From the NCBI GenBank assembly GCA_964023205.1, contig OZ026835.1:35571380-35635379 (forward strand): a DNA stretch of 64,000 nucleotides. The letters run 5' to 3'. Below the pieces are notes generated by a model that saw only the letters and a list, made by a program, of their open reading frames with translations, did no database searches and was not told the DNA's origin. The translations under genes were made by a program, and so were the position numbers. Below, piece by piece: positions 1-14,900 of the stretch (positions are counted from its first letter, which is position 1; each line of letters begins with the position of its first letter). This stretch comes from Lutraria lutraria (lineage: Eukaryota > Mollusca > Bivalvia > Venerida > Mactridae).

Positions 1-1240
1 GTGTGCAGGTAGATATGGTCAAGTATCACGAAATTATACCTTTCTGTCGGGTGACATCTATGGTGTGCATATATGTATGATCAAGTATCCCCAAATGATA
101 CGTTTTAGGCGCGTGACTTCAATGGTGTGCATGTAGATATGGTGAAGCATCTCGAAATTATACCTTTCTGTCGCCTGAGTTCTATGGGGTGCATATATGT
201 ATGATCAGGCATGCCCAAATGATACGTTTTTGGCGCGTGACTTCTATGGTGTGCATGTCGATATTGTCAAGCATCCGGACATTATACCTTTCTGTCTTGT
301 GACTGCTATGGTGTGCATGTAGATATGGTCAATCACCCGAAATGATACCTTTCAGTCGCGTGACTTCTATGGTGTGCATATATGTATGATCAAGTATTCC
401 CAAATGATACGTTTAAGGCGCCTGACTTGAATGGTGTGCATGTAATAATGGTCAATCATCCGAAATTATACCATTCTGTCGCGTGACTTCTATGGTGTGC
501 ATATATGTATGATCAAGTATCTCCAAATGATACGTCTTAGATGCGTGACTTCAATGTTGTGCAGGTATATATTGTCAACCATCCCGAAATTATACCTTTC
601 AGTCGCGTGACTTCTATGGTGTGCATATATGTATGATCAGGTATCTCCAAATGATACGTTGTTGGCGCGTGACTTCTATGGTGTGCAGGTAGATATGGTC
701 AAGTATCACGAAATTATACCTGTCTGTTGCGTGACAACTATGGTGTGCATATATGTATGATCAAGTATCCCCAAATGATACGTTTAAGTGCGTGACTTCA
801 ATGTTGTGCATGTAGATGAGGTCAAACATCCCGGACTTATGCCTTTCAGTCGCTGACTTCTATGGTGTGCATATATGTATTATCAAGTAACTCCTAATGA
901 TACGTTTTAGGCGCGTGACTTCAATAGTGTGCATGTCGATATGGTCAACCATCCCAAAATGATACCTTTCAGTCACGTGACTTCTATGGTGTGCATGTAG
1001 ATATGGTCCAGCAACTCGAAATTATACCTTTCTGTCCCGTGACATCTATGGTGTGCATATATGTATGATCAAGTATCCCAAAATGATATATTTTAGGCGC
1101 CTGACTGCTATGATGTGCATGTAGATATGGTCAAGCACAGCGAAATTATACCATTCTGTCGCGTGACTTCTATGGTGTGCATATACATTTCGTATGTATG
1201 ATCAAGTATCTTCAAATGATACGTTATTGGCGCTTGACTT
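1..1240. repeat. Satellite block repeated at a 1740-bp offset
   Basis: Positions 1 to about 1240 match 1741 to about 2980 at an offset of 1740 bp, close to 28 monomers. Shared oddities are the TATTATCAAGTAACTCC variant at about 871/2611 and the shortened CAGTCGCTGACTT junction. Divergence is higher than in the 5481-bp pair, so this duplication looks older. Confidence 0.8.
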
Positions 1241-1419
1241 CTATGGTCTGCATGTAGATATGGCCAAGCATCCCCATATTATACCTATCTGTCGCGTGAC
1301 TTCTATGGAGTGCATATGTGTATGATCAAGAATCCCCGAATGATACGTTTTAGGCGCGTGACTTCTATGGTGTGCATATAGATATGGTGAAGCATCTCGA
1401 AATTATACCTTTCTGTCGC

Positions 1420-3476
1420 GTGACTTCTATGGTGTGCATATATGCATGATCAGATATCTCCAAATGATACATTTTAGGCGCGTGACTTCAATGGTGTGCG
1501 TGTCGATATTGTCAACCATCCCGAAATTATACCTTTCAGTCGCGTGACTTCTATGGTGTGCATATATGTATGATCAAGTGTCCCCAAATGATTGGTTTTA
1601 GTCGCGTGACTTCTATGGTGTGCATGTAGATATAGTCAATCACCCGAAAGTGTACGTTTCTGTCGCGTGACTTCTATGGTGTGCATATATTTATAATCAG
1701 GTATCTCCAAATGATACGTTGTAGGCGCGTGTCTTCTATGGTGTGCAGGTAGATATGGTCAAGTATCACGAAATTATACCTTTCTGTCGGGTGACATCTA
1801 TGGTGTGCATATATGCATGATCAAGTATCCCCAAATGATACGTTTTAGGCGCGTGACTTCAATGGTGTGCATGTAGATATGGTGAAGCATCTCGAAATTA
1901 TACCTTTCTGTCGCGTGACTTCTATGGGGTGCATATATGTATGATCAGGCATGCCCAAATGATACGTTTTTGGCGCGTGACTTCTATGGCGTGCATGTCG
2001 ATATTGTCAAGCATCCCGACATTATACCTTTCTGTCTTGTGACTGCTATGGTGTGCATGTAGATATGGTCAATCAACCGAAATGATACCTTTCATTCGCG
2101 TGACTTCTATGGTGTGCATATATGTATGATGAAGTATCCCCAAATGATACGTTTAAGGCGCCTGACTTGAATGGTGTGCATGTAATAATGGTCAATCATC
2201 CGAAATTATACCATTCTGTCGCGTGACTTCTATGGTGTGCATATATGTATGATCAAGTATCTCCAAATGATACGTCTTACATGCGTGACTTCAATGTTGT
2301 GCATGTATATATTGTCAACCATCCCGAAATTATACCTTTCAGTCGCGTGACTTCTATGGTGTGCATATATGTATGATCAGGTATCTCCAAATGATACGTT
2401 GTATGCGCGTGAATCTATGGTGTGCAGGTAGATATGGTCAAGTATCACGAAATTATACCAGTCTGTTGCGTGACAACTATGGTGTGCATATATGTATGAT
2501 CAAGTATCTCCAAATCATACGTTTTAGGCGCGTGACTTCAATGATGTGCATGTAGATGAGGTCACACATCCCGGACTTTTGCCCTTCAGTCGCTGACTTA
2601 TATCGTGTGCACATATGTATTATCAAGTAACTCCTAATGATACGTTTTAGGCGCGTGACTTCAATAGTGTGCATGTCGACATGGTCAACCATCCCAAAAT
2701 GAAACCTTTCAATCACGTGACTTCTATGGTGTGCATGTAGATATGGTCAAGCAACTCGAAATTATACCTTTCTGTCGCGTGACTTCTATGGTGTCCATAT
2801 ATGTATGATCAAGTATCCCAAAATGATATATTTTAGGCGCATGACTGCTGTGTTGTGCATGTAGATATGGTCAAGCACAGCGAAATAATACCATTTCTGT
2901 CGCGTGACTTCTATGGTGTGCATATACATTTTGTATGTATGATCAAGTATCTCCAAATGATACGTTATAGGCGCTTGACTTCAATGGTGTGCATGTATAT
3001 ATGGTCAAGCATCTCGAAATTATACCTTTCTGTCGCGTGACTTCTATGGGGTGCATATATGTATGATCAAGCATGCCCAAATGATACGTTTTTAGCGCGT
3101 GACTTCTATGGTGTGCATATCGATATTGTCAAGCATCCCGAAATTATACCTTTCTGTCGCGCGACTTCAATGGTGTGCATGTAGATATGGTCAATCACCC
3201 GAAATTATACATTTCTGTCGCGTGACTTCTATGGTGTGCATATATGTATGCTCAGGTATCTCTAAATGATACGTTGTAGGCGCGTGACTTCTATGGTGTG
3301 CAGGTAGATATGGTCAAGTATCACGAAATTATATCTTTCTGTCGCGTGACAACTATGGTGTGCATATATGTATGATCAAGTATCCCCAAATGATACGTTT
3401 TAGGCGCGTGACTTCAATGGTGTGCATGTAGATTATGGTCAAGCATCTCGAAATTATACCTTTCTGTCGCGTGACT
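1420..3476. repeat. Long satellite block, copy 1 of a pair 5481 bp apart
   Basis: This stretch matches 6901-8957 at a constant offset of 5481 bp, with only scattered substitutions. Shared rare variants include an A unit with TAGATATAGTC and the start GTGTGCAGG at 1741/7222. The match stops near 3476, where the two copies continue with different monomers. Confidence 0.85.
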
Positions 3477-5088
3477 TCTATGGTGTGCATATCGATATTG
3501 TCAAGCATCCCGAAATTATACCTTTCTGTCGCGCGACTTCTATGGTGTGCATGTAGATATGGTCAATCACCCGAAATTATACCTTTCAGTCGCGTGACTT
3601 CTATGGTGTGCATATATGTATGATCAAGCATGCCCAAATGATACGTTTTTGGCGCGTGACTTCTATGGTGTGCATGTCGATATTGTCAAGCATCCCGAAA
3701 TTATACCTTTCTGTCGCGTGACTTCTATGGTGTGCATATATGTATGATCAAGTATCTCCAAATGATACGTTTTAGACGCGTGACTTCAATGGTGTGCATG
3801 TAGATATTGCCATCCATCCCGAAATTATACCTTTCAGTCGAGTGACTTCTATGGTGTACATATATGTATGATCAGGTATCTCCAAATAATATGTTGTAGG
3901 CGCGTGACTTCTATGGTGTGCAGGTAGATATGGTCAAGTATCTAGAAATTATACCTTTCTATTGCGTGACAACTATGGTGTGCATATATGTATGATCAAG
4001 TATCCCCAAATGATACGTTTTAGGCGCGTGACTTCAATGTTGTGCATGTAGATGTGGTCAAACATCCCGGACTTATGCCTTTCAGTCGCTGACTTCTATA
4101 GTGTGCATATATGTATTATCAAGTAACTCCTAATGATACGTTTTAGGCCCGTATCTTCAATAGTGTGCATGTCGATATGGTCAACCATCCCAAAATGATA
4201 CCTTTCAGTCACGTGACTTCTATGGTGTGCATGTAGATATGGTCAATTAACTCGAAATTATACCATTCTGTCGCGTGACTTCTATGGTGGGCATATGTGT
4301 ATGGTCAAGTATCCACGAATGATACATTTTAGGCGCGTGACTTCTATGGTGTGCATGTAGATATGGTGAAGCTTCTCGAAATTATACGTTTCTGTCGCGT
4401 GACTTCTATGGTGTGCATGTAGACATGGTCAACCATCCCGAAATTATACGTTTCTGTCGCGTGACTTCTATGGTGTGCATATATGTATGATCAGATATCT
4501 CCAAATGAAACATTTTGGGCATGACTTCAATGGTGTGCATGTAGATATGGTCAAGCATCACGAAATTATACCTTTCTGTCGTGTGACTACTATGGTGTGC
4601 ATATATGTATGATCAAGTATCCCCAAATGATACGTTTTAGGCGCGTGACTTCAATGTTGTGCATGTAGATGTGGTAAACATCCCGGACTTATGCCCTTCA
4701 GTCGCTGACTTAAATGGTGTGTATATTTGTATTATCAAGTAACTCCTAATGATACGTTTTAGGCGCGTGGCTTCAATGGTGTGCATGTCGATATGGTCAA
4801 CCATCCAAAAATGATACCTTTCAGTCACGTGTCTTCTATGGTGTGCATGTAGATATGGTCCAGCAACTCGAAATTATACCTTTCTGTCCCGTGACTTCTA
4901 TGCTGTGCATATATGTATGATCAAGTATCCCAAAATGATATATTTTATGCGCCTGACTGCTATGTTGTGCATGTAGATATGGTCAAGCACCGCGAAATTA
5001 TACCTTTCAGTCGCGTGACTTCTATGGTGTGCATATATGCATGATCAGATATCTCCAAATGATACATTTTAGGCGCGTGACTTCAATG

Positions 5089-5894
5089 GTGTGCATGTAT
5101 ATATGGTCAAGCGTCTCGAAATTATACCTTTCTGTCGCGTGACTTCTATGGGGTGCATATATATATGATCAAGCATGCCCAAATGATACGTTTTTGGCGC
5201 GTGACTTCTATGGTGTGCATGTCGATATTGTCAAGCACCGCGAAATTATACCATTCTGTTGCGTGACTTCTATGGGGTGCATATATATATGATCAAGCAT
5301 GCCCAAATGATACGTTTTTGGCGCGTGACTTCTATGGTGTGCATGTATATATGGTCAAGCGTCTCGAAATTATACCTTTCTGTCGCGTGACTTCTATGGG
5401 GTGCATATATATATGATCAAGCATGCCCAAATGATACGTTTTTGGCGCGTGACTTCTATGGTGTGCATGTCGATATTGTCAAGCACCGCGAAATTATACC
5501 ATTCTGTTGCGTGACTTCTATGGGGTGCATATATATATGATCAAGCATGCCCAAATGATACGTTTTTGGCGCGTGACTTCTATGGTGTGCATGTATATAT
5601 GGTCAAGCGTCTCGAAATTATACCTTTCTGTCGCGTGACTTCTATGGGGTGCATATATATATGATCAAGCATGCCCAAATGATACGTTTTTGGCGCGTGA
5701 CTTCTATGGTGTGCATGTCGATATTGTCAAGCACCGCGAAATTATACCATTCTGTTGCGTGACTTCTATGGGGTGCATATATATATGATCAAGCATGCCC
5801 AAATGATACGTTTTTGGCGCGTGACTTCTATGGTGTGCATGTATATATGGTCAAGCGTCTCGAAATTATACCTTTCTGTCGCGTGACTTCTATG
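5089..5894. repeat. 248-bp four-monomer higher-order repeat, three full copies plus a partial one
   Basis: Units begin at 5089, 5337, 5585 and 5833, exactly 248 bp apart. Each is A-B-A-B: an A monomer with AAGCGTCTCG, a B monomer starting GGGTGCATATATATATG, an A monomer with AAGCACCGCG, then the same B again. Copies look identical or nearly so, unlike neighbouring monomers, which points to very recent amplification. The fourth copy keeps only its first monomer before the order changes. Confidence 0.93.
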
Positions 5895-6900
5895 GTGTGC
5901 ATATACATTTTGTATGGATGATCAAGTCTCTCCAAATGATACGTTTTTGGCGCGTGACTTCTATGGTGTGCATGTCGATATTGTCAAGCACCGCGAAATT
6001 ATACCATTCTGTCGCGTGACTTCTATGGTGTGCATATACATTTTGTATGGATGATCAAGTATCTGCAAATGATACGTAATAGACGCGTGACTTCTATGGT
6101 GTGCATGTAGATATGGTAAAGCATCCCCATATTATACCTATCTGTCGCGTGACTTCTATGGTGTGCATATGTGTCTGATCAAGTATCCCCGAATGATACG
6201 TTTTAGGCGCGTGACTTCTATGGTGTGCATGTAGATATGGTGAAGCATTTTGAAATTATACCTTTCTGTCGCGTGACTTCTATTGGGTGCATATATTTAG
6301 ATCAAGCATGCCCAAATGATACGTTTTAGGCGCCTGACTGCTATGTTGTGCATGTAGATAGGGTCAAACACAGCGAAATTATACCATTCTGTCGCGTGAC
6401 TTCTATGGTGTGCATATACATTTTGTATGTATGATCAAGTCTCTCCAAATTATACGGCATAGGCGCTTGACTTCTATGGTGTGCATGTAGATATGATCAA
6501 GCATCCCCATATTATACCTATCTGTCGCGTGACCTCTATGGTGTGCATATGTGTATGATCAAGTATCCCCGAATGATACGTTTTAGGCGCGTGACTTCTA
6601 TGGTGTGCATGTAGATATGGTGAAGCATCTCGAAATTATACGTTTCTGTCGCGTGACTTCTATGGTGTGCATGTAGACATGGTCAACCATCTCGAAATTA
6701 TACCTTTCTGTCTCGTGACTTCTATGGGGTGCATATATGTATGATCAAGCAGGCCCAAATTATACGTTTTAGGCGCCTGACTGCTATGTTGTGCTTGTAG
6801 ATATGGTCAAGCACAGCGAAATTTTACCATTCTGTCGAGTGACTTCTATGGTGTGCATGTAGACATGGTCAACCATCCCGAAATTATACGTTTCTGTCGC

Positions 6901-8957
6901 GTGACTTCTATGGTGTGTATATATGCATGATCAGATATCTCCAAATGATACATTTTAGGCGCGTGACTTCAATGGTGTGCATGTCGATATTGTCAACCAT
7001 CCCGAAATTATACCTTTCAGTCGCGTGACTTCTATGGTGTGCATATATGTATGATCAAGTGTCCCCAAATGATTGGTTTTAGTCGCGTGACTTCTATGGT
7101 GTGCATGTAGATATAGTCAATCACCCGAAAGTGTACGTTTCTGTCGCGTGACTTCTATGGTGTGCATATATTTATAATCAGGTATCTCCAAATGATACGT
7201 TGTAGGCGCGTGTCTTCTATGGTGTGCAGGTAGATATGGTCAAGTATCACGAAATTATACCTTTCTGTCGGGTGACATCTATGGTGTGCATATATGTATG
7301 ATCAAGTATCCCCAAATGATACGTTTTATGCGCGTGACTTCAATGGTGTGCATGTAGATATGGTGAAGCATCTCGAAATTATACCTTTCTGTCGCCTGAC
7401 TTCTATGGGGTGCATATATGTATGATCAGGCATGCCCAAATGATACGTTTTTGGCGCGTGACTTCTATGGTGTGCATGTCGATATTGTCAAGCATCCGGA
7501 CATTATACCTTTCTGTCTTGTGACTGCTATGGTGTGCATGTAGATATGGTCAATCACCCGAAATGATACCTTTCTGTCGCGTGACTTCTATGGTGTGCAT
7601 ATATGTATGATCAAGTATTCCCAAATGATACGTTTAAGGCGCCTGACTTGAATGGTGTGCATGTAATAATGGTCAATCATCCGAAATTATACCATTCTGT
7701 CGCGTGACTTCTATGGTGTGCATATATGTATGATCAAGTATCTCCAAATGATAAGTCTTAGATGCGTGACTTCAATGTTGTGCAGGTATATATTGTCAAC
7801 CATCCCGAAATTATACCTTTCAGTCGCGTGACTTCTATGGTGTGCATATATGTATGATCAGGTATCTCCAAATGATACGTTGTTGGCGCGTGACTTCTAT
7901 GGTGTGCAGGTAGATATGGTCAAGTATCACGAAATTATACCTGTCTGTTGCGTGACAACTATGGTGTGCATATATGTATGATCAAGTATCCCCAAATGAT
8001 ACGTTTAAGTGCGTGACTTCAATGTTGTGCATGTAGATGAGGTCAAACATCCCGGACTTATGCCTTTCAGTCGCTGACTTCTATGGTGTGCATATATGTA
8101 TTATCAAGTAACTCCTAATGATACGTTTTAGGCGCGTGACTTCAATAGTGTGCATGTCGATATGGTCAACCATCCCAAAATGATACCTTTCAGTCACGTG
8201 ACTTCTATGGTGTGCATGTAGATATGGTCAAGCAACTCGAAATTATACCTTTCTGTCGCGTGACTTCTATGGTGTCCATATATGTATGATCAAGTATCCC
8301 AAAATGATATATTTTAGGCGCATGACTGCTGTGTTGTGCATGTAGATATGGTCAAGCACAGCGAAATAATACCATTTCTGTCGCGTGACTTCTATGGTGT
8401 GCATATACATTTTGTATGTATGATCAAGTATCTCCAAATGATACGTTATAGGCGCTTGACTTCAATGGTGTGCATGTATATATGGTCAAGCATCTCGAAA
8501 TTATACCTTTCTGTCGCGTGACTTCTATGGGGTGCATATATGTATGATCAAGCATGCCCAAATGATACGTTTTTAGCGCGTGACTTCTATGGTGTGCATA
8601 TCGATATTGTCAAGCATCCCGAAATTATACCTTTCTGTCGCGCGACTTCTATGGTGTGCATGTAGATATGGTCAATCACCCGAAATTATACATTTCTGTC
8701 GCGTGACTTCTATGGTGTGCATATATGTATGCTCAGGTATCTCCAAATGATACGTTGTAGGCGCGTGACTTCTATGGTGTGCAGGTAGATATGGTCAAGT
8801 ATCACGAAATTATATCTTTCTGTCGCGTGACAACTATGGTGTGCATATATGTATGATCAAGTATCCCCAAATGATACGTTTTAGGCGCGTGACTTCAATG
8901 GTGTGCATGTAGATTATGGTCAAGCATCTCGAAATTATACCTTTCTGTCGCGTGACT
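6901..8957. repeat. Long satellite block, copy 2 of a pair 5481 bp apart
   Basis: Partner of 1420-3476. The segment starting at 7222 also matches the segment starting at position 1 (offset 7221), so the block exists at least three times in part. Confidence 0.85.
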
Positions 8958-9879
8958 TCTATGGGGTGCATATATGTATGATCAAGCATGCCCAAATGAT
9001 ACGTTTTAGGCGCGTGACTTCTATGGTGAGCATGTCGATATTGTCAAGCATCCCGAAATTATAACTTTCTGTCGCGTGACTTCTATGGTGTGCATGTAGA
9101 TATGGTCAATCACCCGAAATGATACCTTTCAGTCCCGTGACTTCTATGGTGTGCATATTTGTATGATCAAGTATCCCCAAATGATACGTTTAAGGCGCCT
9201 GACTTAAATGGTGTGCATGTACTAATGGTCAATCATCCGAAATTATACCATTCTATCGCGTGACTTCTAAGGTGTGCATATATGCATGATCAAGTATCTC
9301 CAAATGATACGTCTTAGACGCGTGACTTCAATGGTGTTCATGTAGATATTGTCAACCATCCCGAAATTATACCTTTCAGTCGCGTGACTTCTATGGTGTG
9401 CAAATATGTATGATCAGGTATCTCCAAATGATACGTTGTAGGCGCGTGACTTCTATGGTGTGCAGGTAGATATGGTCAAGTATCACGAAATTATACCAGT
9501 CTGTCGCGTGACAACCATGGTGTGCATATATGTATGATCAAGTATCCCCAAATGATACGTTTTAGGCGCGTGACTTCTATGGTTTGCATGTAGATATGGT
9601 CAAGCATCTCGAAATTATACCTTTCTGTCCCGTGACATCTATGGTGTGCATGAAGATATGGTCAATCACCCGAAATGATACCTTTCAGTCGCGTGACTTC
9701 TATGGGGTGCATATATGTATGATCAGGCATGCCCAAATGATACGTTTTCGGCGCGTGACTTCTATGGTGTGCATGTCAATATTGTCAAGCATCCCGAAAT
9801 TATACCTTTCTGTCTCGTGACTTCTATGGTGTGCATGTAGATATGGTCAATCACCCGAAATGATACCTTTCAGTCGCGT

Positions 9880-11990
9880 GACTTCTATGGTGTGCATATA
9901 TGTATGATCAAGTATCCCCAAATGATACGTTTAAGGCGCCTGACTTAAATCGTGTGCATGTACTATTGGTCAGTTATCCTAAATTATACCATTCTGTCGC
10001 GTGACTTCTATGGTGTGCATATAATTATGTATGATCAAGTATCTCCAAATGATACGTCTTAGACGCGTGACTTCAATGGTGTGTATGTAGATATTGTCAA
10101 ACATCCCGAAATTATACCTTTCAGTCGCGTGACTTCTATGGTGTGCATATATGTATGATCAAGTGTCCCCAAATGATAGATTTTAGTCGCGTGACTTCTA
10201 TGGTGTGCATGTAGATATGGTCAATCACCCGAAATTATATATTTCTGTCGCGTGACTTCTATGGTGTGCATATATGTATGCTCAGGTATCTCCAAATGAT
10301 ACGTTGTAGGCGCGTGACTTCTATGGTGTGCAGGTAGATATGGTCAAGTATCACGAAATTATATCTTTCTGTCGCGCGACAACTATGGTGTGCATATATG
10401 TATGATCAAGTATCCCCAAATGATACGTTTTAGGCGCGTGACTTCAATGGTGTGCATGTAGATTATGGTCAAGCATCTCGAAATTATACCTTTCTGTCGC
10501 GTGACTTCTATGGGGTGCATATATGTATGATCAAGCATGCCCAAATGATACGTTTTAGGCGCGTGACTTCTATGGTGTGCATGTCGATATTGTCAAGCAT
10601 CCCGAAATTATACCTTTCTGTCGCGTGACTTCTATGGTGTGCATGTAGATATGGTCAATCACCCGAAATGATACCTTTCAGTCCCGTGACTTCTATGGTG
10701 TGCATATTTGTATGATCAAGTATCCCCAAATGATACGTTTAAGGCGCCTGACTTAAATGGTGTGCATGTACTAATGGTCAATCATCCGAAATTATACCAT
10801 TCTATCGCGTGACTTCTAAGGTGTGCATATATGCATGATCAAGTATCTCCAAATGATACGTCTTAGACGCGTGACTTCAATGGTGTGCATGTAGATATTG
10901 TCAACCATCCCGAAATTATACCTTTCAGTCGCGTGACTTCTATGGTGTGCATATATGTATGATCAAGTATCCCCAAATGATACGTTTAAGGCGCCTGACT
11001 TAAATCGTGTGCATGTACTATTGGTCAGTTATCCTAAATTATACCATTCTGTCGCGTGACTTCTATGGTGTGCATATAATTATGTATGATCAAGTATCTC
11101 CAAATGATACGTCTTAGACGCGTGACTTCAATGGTGTGTATGTAGATATTGTCAAACATCCCGAAATTATACCTTTCAGTCGCGTGACTTCTATGGTGTG
11201 CATATATGTATGATCAAGTGTCCCCAAATGATAGATTTTAGTCGCGTGACTTCTATGGTGTGCATGTAGATATGGTCAATCACCCGAAATTATATATTTC
11301 TGTCGCGTGACTTCTATGGTGTGCATATATGTATGCTCAGGTATCTCCAAATGATACGTTGTAGGCGCGTGACTTCTATGGTGTGCAGGTAGATATGGTC
11401 AAGTATCACGAAATTATATCTTTCTGTCGCGCGACAACTATGGTGTGCATATATGTATGATCAAGTATCCCCAAATGATACGTTTTAGGCGCGTGACTTC
11501 AATGGTGTGCATGTAGATTATGGTCAAGCATCTCGAAATTATACGTTTCTGTCGCGTGACTTCTATGGGGTGCATATATGTATGATCAAGCATGCCCAAA
11601 TGATACGTTTTAGGCGCGTGACTTCTATGGTGTGCATGTCGATATTGTCAAGCATCCCGAAATTATACCTTTCTGTCGCGTGACTTCTATGGTGTGCATG
11701 TAGATATGGTCAATCACCCGAAATGATACCTTTCAGTCCCGTGACTTCTATGGTGTGCATATTTGTATGATCAAGTATCCCCAAATGATACGTTTAAGGC
11801 GCCTGACTTAAATGGTGTGCATGTACTAATGGTCAATCATCCGAAATTATACCATTCTATCGCGTGACTTCTAAGGTGTGCATATATGCATGATCAAGTA
11901 TCTCCAAATGATACGTCTTAGACGCGTGACTTCAATGGTGTGCATGTAGATATTGTCAACCATCCCGAAATTATACCTTTCAGTCGCGTG
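9880..11990. repeat. Tandem duplication of a 1055-bp satellite segment
   Basis: Two adjacent copies of about 17 monomers each, roughly 9880-10935 and 10936-11990. Fixed markers fall 1055 bp apart: CGTGTGCATGTACTATTGG at 9951 and 11006, and the AAGTGTCCCCAAATGATAGA unit at 10141 and 11196. A second relation with an offset of 2604 bp links about 8960-9870 to 11560-12480. The copies are nearly identical. Confidence 0.85.
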
Positions 11991-14900
11991 ACTTCTATGG
12001 TGTGCATATATGTATAATCAGGTATCTCCAAATGATACGTTGTAGGCGCGTGACTTCTATGGTGTGCAGGTAGATATGGTCAAGTATCACGAAATTATAC
12101 CAGTCTGTCGCGTGACAACCATAGTGTGCATATATGTATGATCAAGTATCCCCAAATGATACGTTTTAGGCGCGTGACTTCTATGGTTTTCATGTAGATA
12201 TGGTCAAGCATCTCGAAATTATACCTTTCTGTCCCGTGACATCTATGGTGTGCATGAAGATATGGTCAATCACCCGAAATGATACCTTTCAGTCGCGTGA
12301 CTTCTATGGGGTGCATATATGTATGATCAGGCATGCCCAAATGATACGTTTTCGGCGCGTGACTTCTATGGTGTGCATGTCGATATTGTCAAGCATCCCG
12401 AAATTATACCTTTCTGTCTCGTGACTTCTATGGTGTGCATGTAGATATGGTCAATCACCCGAAATGATACCTTTCAGTCGCGTGACTTCTATGGTGTCAT
12501 ATATGTATGATCAAGTAACTCCTAATGATACGTTTTAGGCGCGTGACTTCAATAGTGTGCATGTAGATATGGTCAATTAACTCGAAATTATACCTTTCTG
12601 TTGCGTGACAACTATGGTGTGCATATATGTATGATCAAGTATCTCCAAATTATACGTTTTAGGCGCGTGACTTCAATGTTGTGCATGTAGATGAGGTCAC
12701 ACATCCCGGACTTATGCCCTTCAGTCGCTGACTTATATCGTGTGCACATATGTATTATCAAGTAACTCCTAATGATACGTTTTAGGCGCGTGACTTCAAT
12801 AGTGTGCATGTCGACATGGTCAACCATCCCAAAATGAAACCTTTCAATCACGTGACTTCTATGGTGTGCATGTAGATATGGTCAAGCAACTCGAAATTAT
12901 ACCTTTCTGTCGCGTGACTTCTATGGTGTCCATATATGTATGATCAAGTATCCCAAAATGATATATTTTAGGCGCATGACAGCTGTGTTGTGCATGTAGA
13001 TATGGTCAAGCACAGCGAAATTATACCATTCTGTCGCGTGACTTCTATGGTGTGCATATACATTTTGTATGTATGATCAAGTATCTCCAAATGATACGTT
13101 ATAGGCGCTTGACTTCAATGACGTGCATGTAGATATGGTCAAGCATCCCCAAATTATACCTATCTGTCGCGTGACTTCTATGGTGTGCATATGTGTATGA
13201 TCAAGTATCCCCGAATGATACGATTTAGGCGCGTGACTTCTATGGTGTGCATGTAGATATGGTGAAGCATCTCGAAATTATACCTTTCTGTCGCGTGACT
13301 TCTATGGTGTGCATGTAGACATGGTCAACCATCCCGAAATAATAAGTTTCTGTCGCATGACTTCTATGGTGTGCATATATGCATGATCAGATATCTCCAA
13401 ATGATACATTTTAGGCGCGTGACTTCAATGGTGTACATATATGTATGATCAGGTATCTCCAAACAATACGTTGTAGGCGCGTGACTTCTATTGTGTGCAG
13501 GTAGATATGGTCAAGTATCACGAAATTATACCTTTCTGTTGCGTGACAACTATGGTGTGCATATATGTATGATCAAGTATCCCCAAATGATACGTTTTAG
13601 GCGCGTGACTTCAATGTTGTGCATGTAGATGTGGTCAAACATCCCGGACTTATGCCTTTCAGTCGCTGACTTCTATAGTGTGCATATATGTATTATCAAG
13701 TAACTCCTAATGATACGTTTTAGGCGCGTGACTTCAATAGTGTGCATGTAGATATGGTCAATTAACTCGAAATTATACCTTTCTGTCCCGTGACATCTAT
13801 GGTGTGCATATATGTATGATCAAGTATCCCAAAATGATATATTTTATGCGCCTGACTGCTATGTTGTGCATGGAGATATGGTCAAGCACAGCGAAATTAT
13901 ACCATTATGTCGCGTGACTTCTATGGTGTGCATATACATTTCGTATGTATGATCAAGTATCTCCAAATGATACGTTATAGGCGCTTGACTTCTATGGTCT
14001 GCATGTAGATATGGTCAAGCATCCCCATATTATACCTGTCTGTCGCGTGACTTCTATGGTGTGGATATGTGTATGATCAAGTATCCCCTAATGATACCTT
14101 TTAGGCGCGTGACTTCTATGGTCTGCATGTAGATATGGTGAAGCATCTCGAAATTGTACCTTTCTGTCGCGTGACTTCTATGGTGTGCACATATGCATGA
14201 TCAGATATCTCCAAATGATACATTTTAGGCGCGTGACTTCAATGGTGTGCATGTATATATGGTCAAGCATCTCGAAATTATACCTTTCTGTCGCGTGACT
14301 TCTATGGGGTGCATATATGTATGATCAAGCATGCCCAAATGATACGTTTTTGGCCCGTGACTTCTATGGTGTGCATGTCGATATTGTCAATGACCCGAAA
14401 TGATACCCTGCAGTCGCGTGACTTCTATCGTGTTCATATCTGCATGATCAAGTATCCCCAAATGATACGTTTAAAGCGCCTGACCTTAATGGTGTGCATG
14501 TACTAATGGTCAATCATCCGAAAGTATACCATTCTGTCGCGTGACTTCTATGGTGTGCATATATGTATTATCAAGTATCTCCAAATGAAACGTTTTAGAC
14601 GCGTGACTTCAATGTTGTGCATGTAGATATTGTCAACCATCCCGAAATTATACCTTTCAATCGCGTGATTTCTATGGTGTGCATATAAGTATGATCAAGT
14701 GTCCCAAATTGATTGATTTTTGTCGCGTGACTTCTATGGTGTGCATATATGTATGATCAGGTATCTCCAAATGATACGTTGTAGGCGCGTGACTTCTATG
14801 GTGTGAAGGTAGATATGGTCAAGTATCACGAAATTATACCTTTCTGTCGCGTGACAACTATGGTGTGCATATATGTATGATCAAGTATCCCCAAATGATA

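Noticed and set aside
2361..14506. Several 60-80-residue open frames inside the satellite on both strands
   Set aside because: They repeat with the monomer, recur at the array offsets, and start and stop at arbitrary monomer positions. Nothing supports translation.
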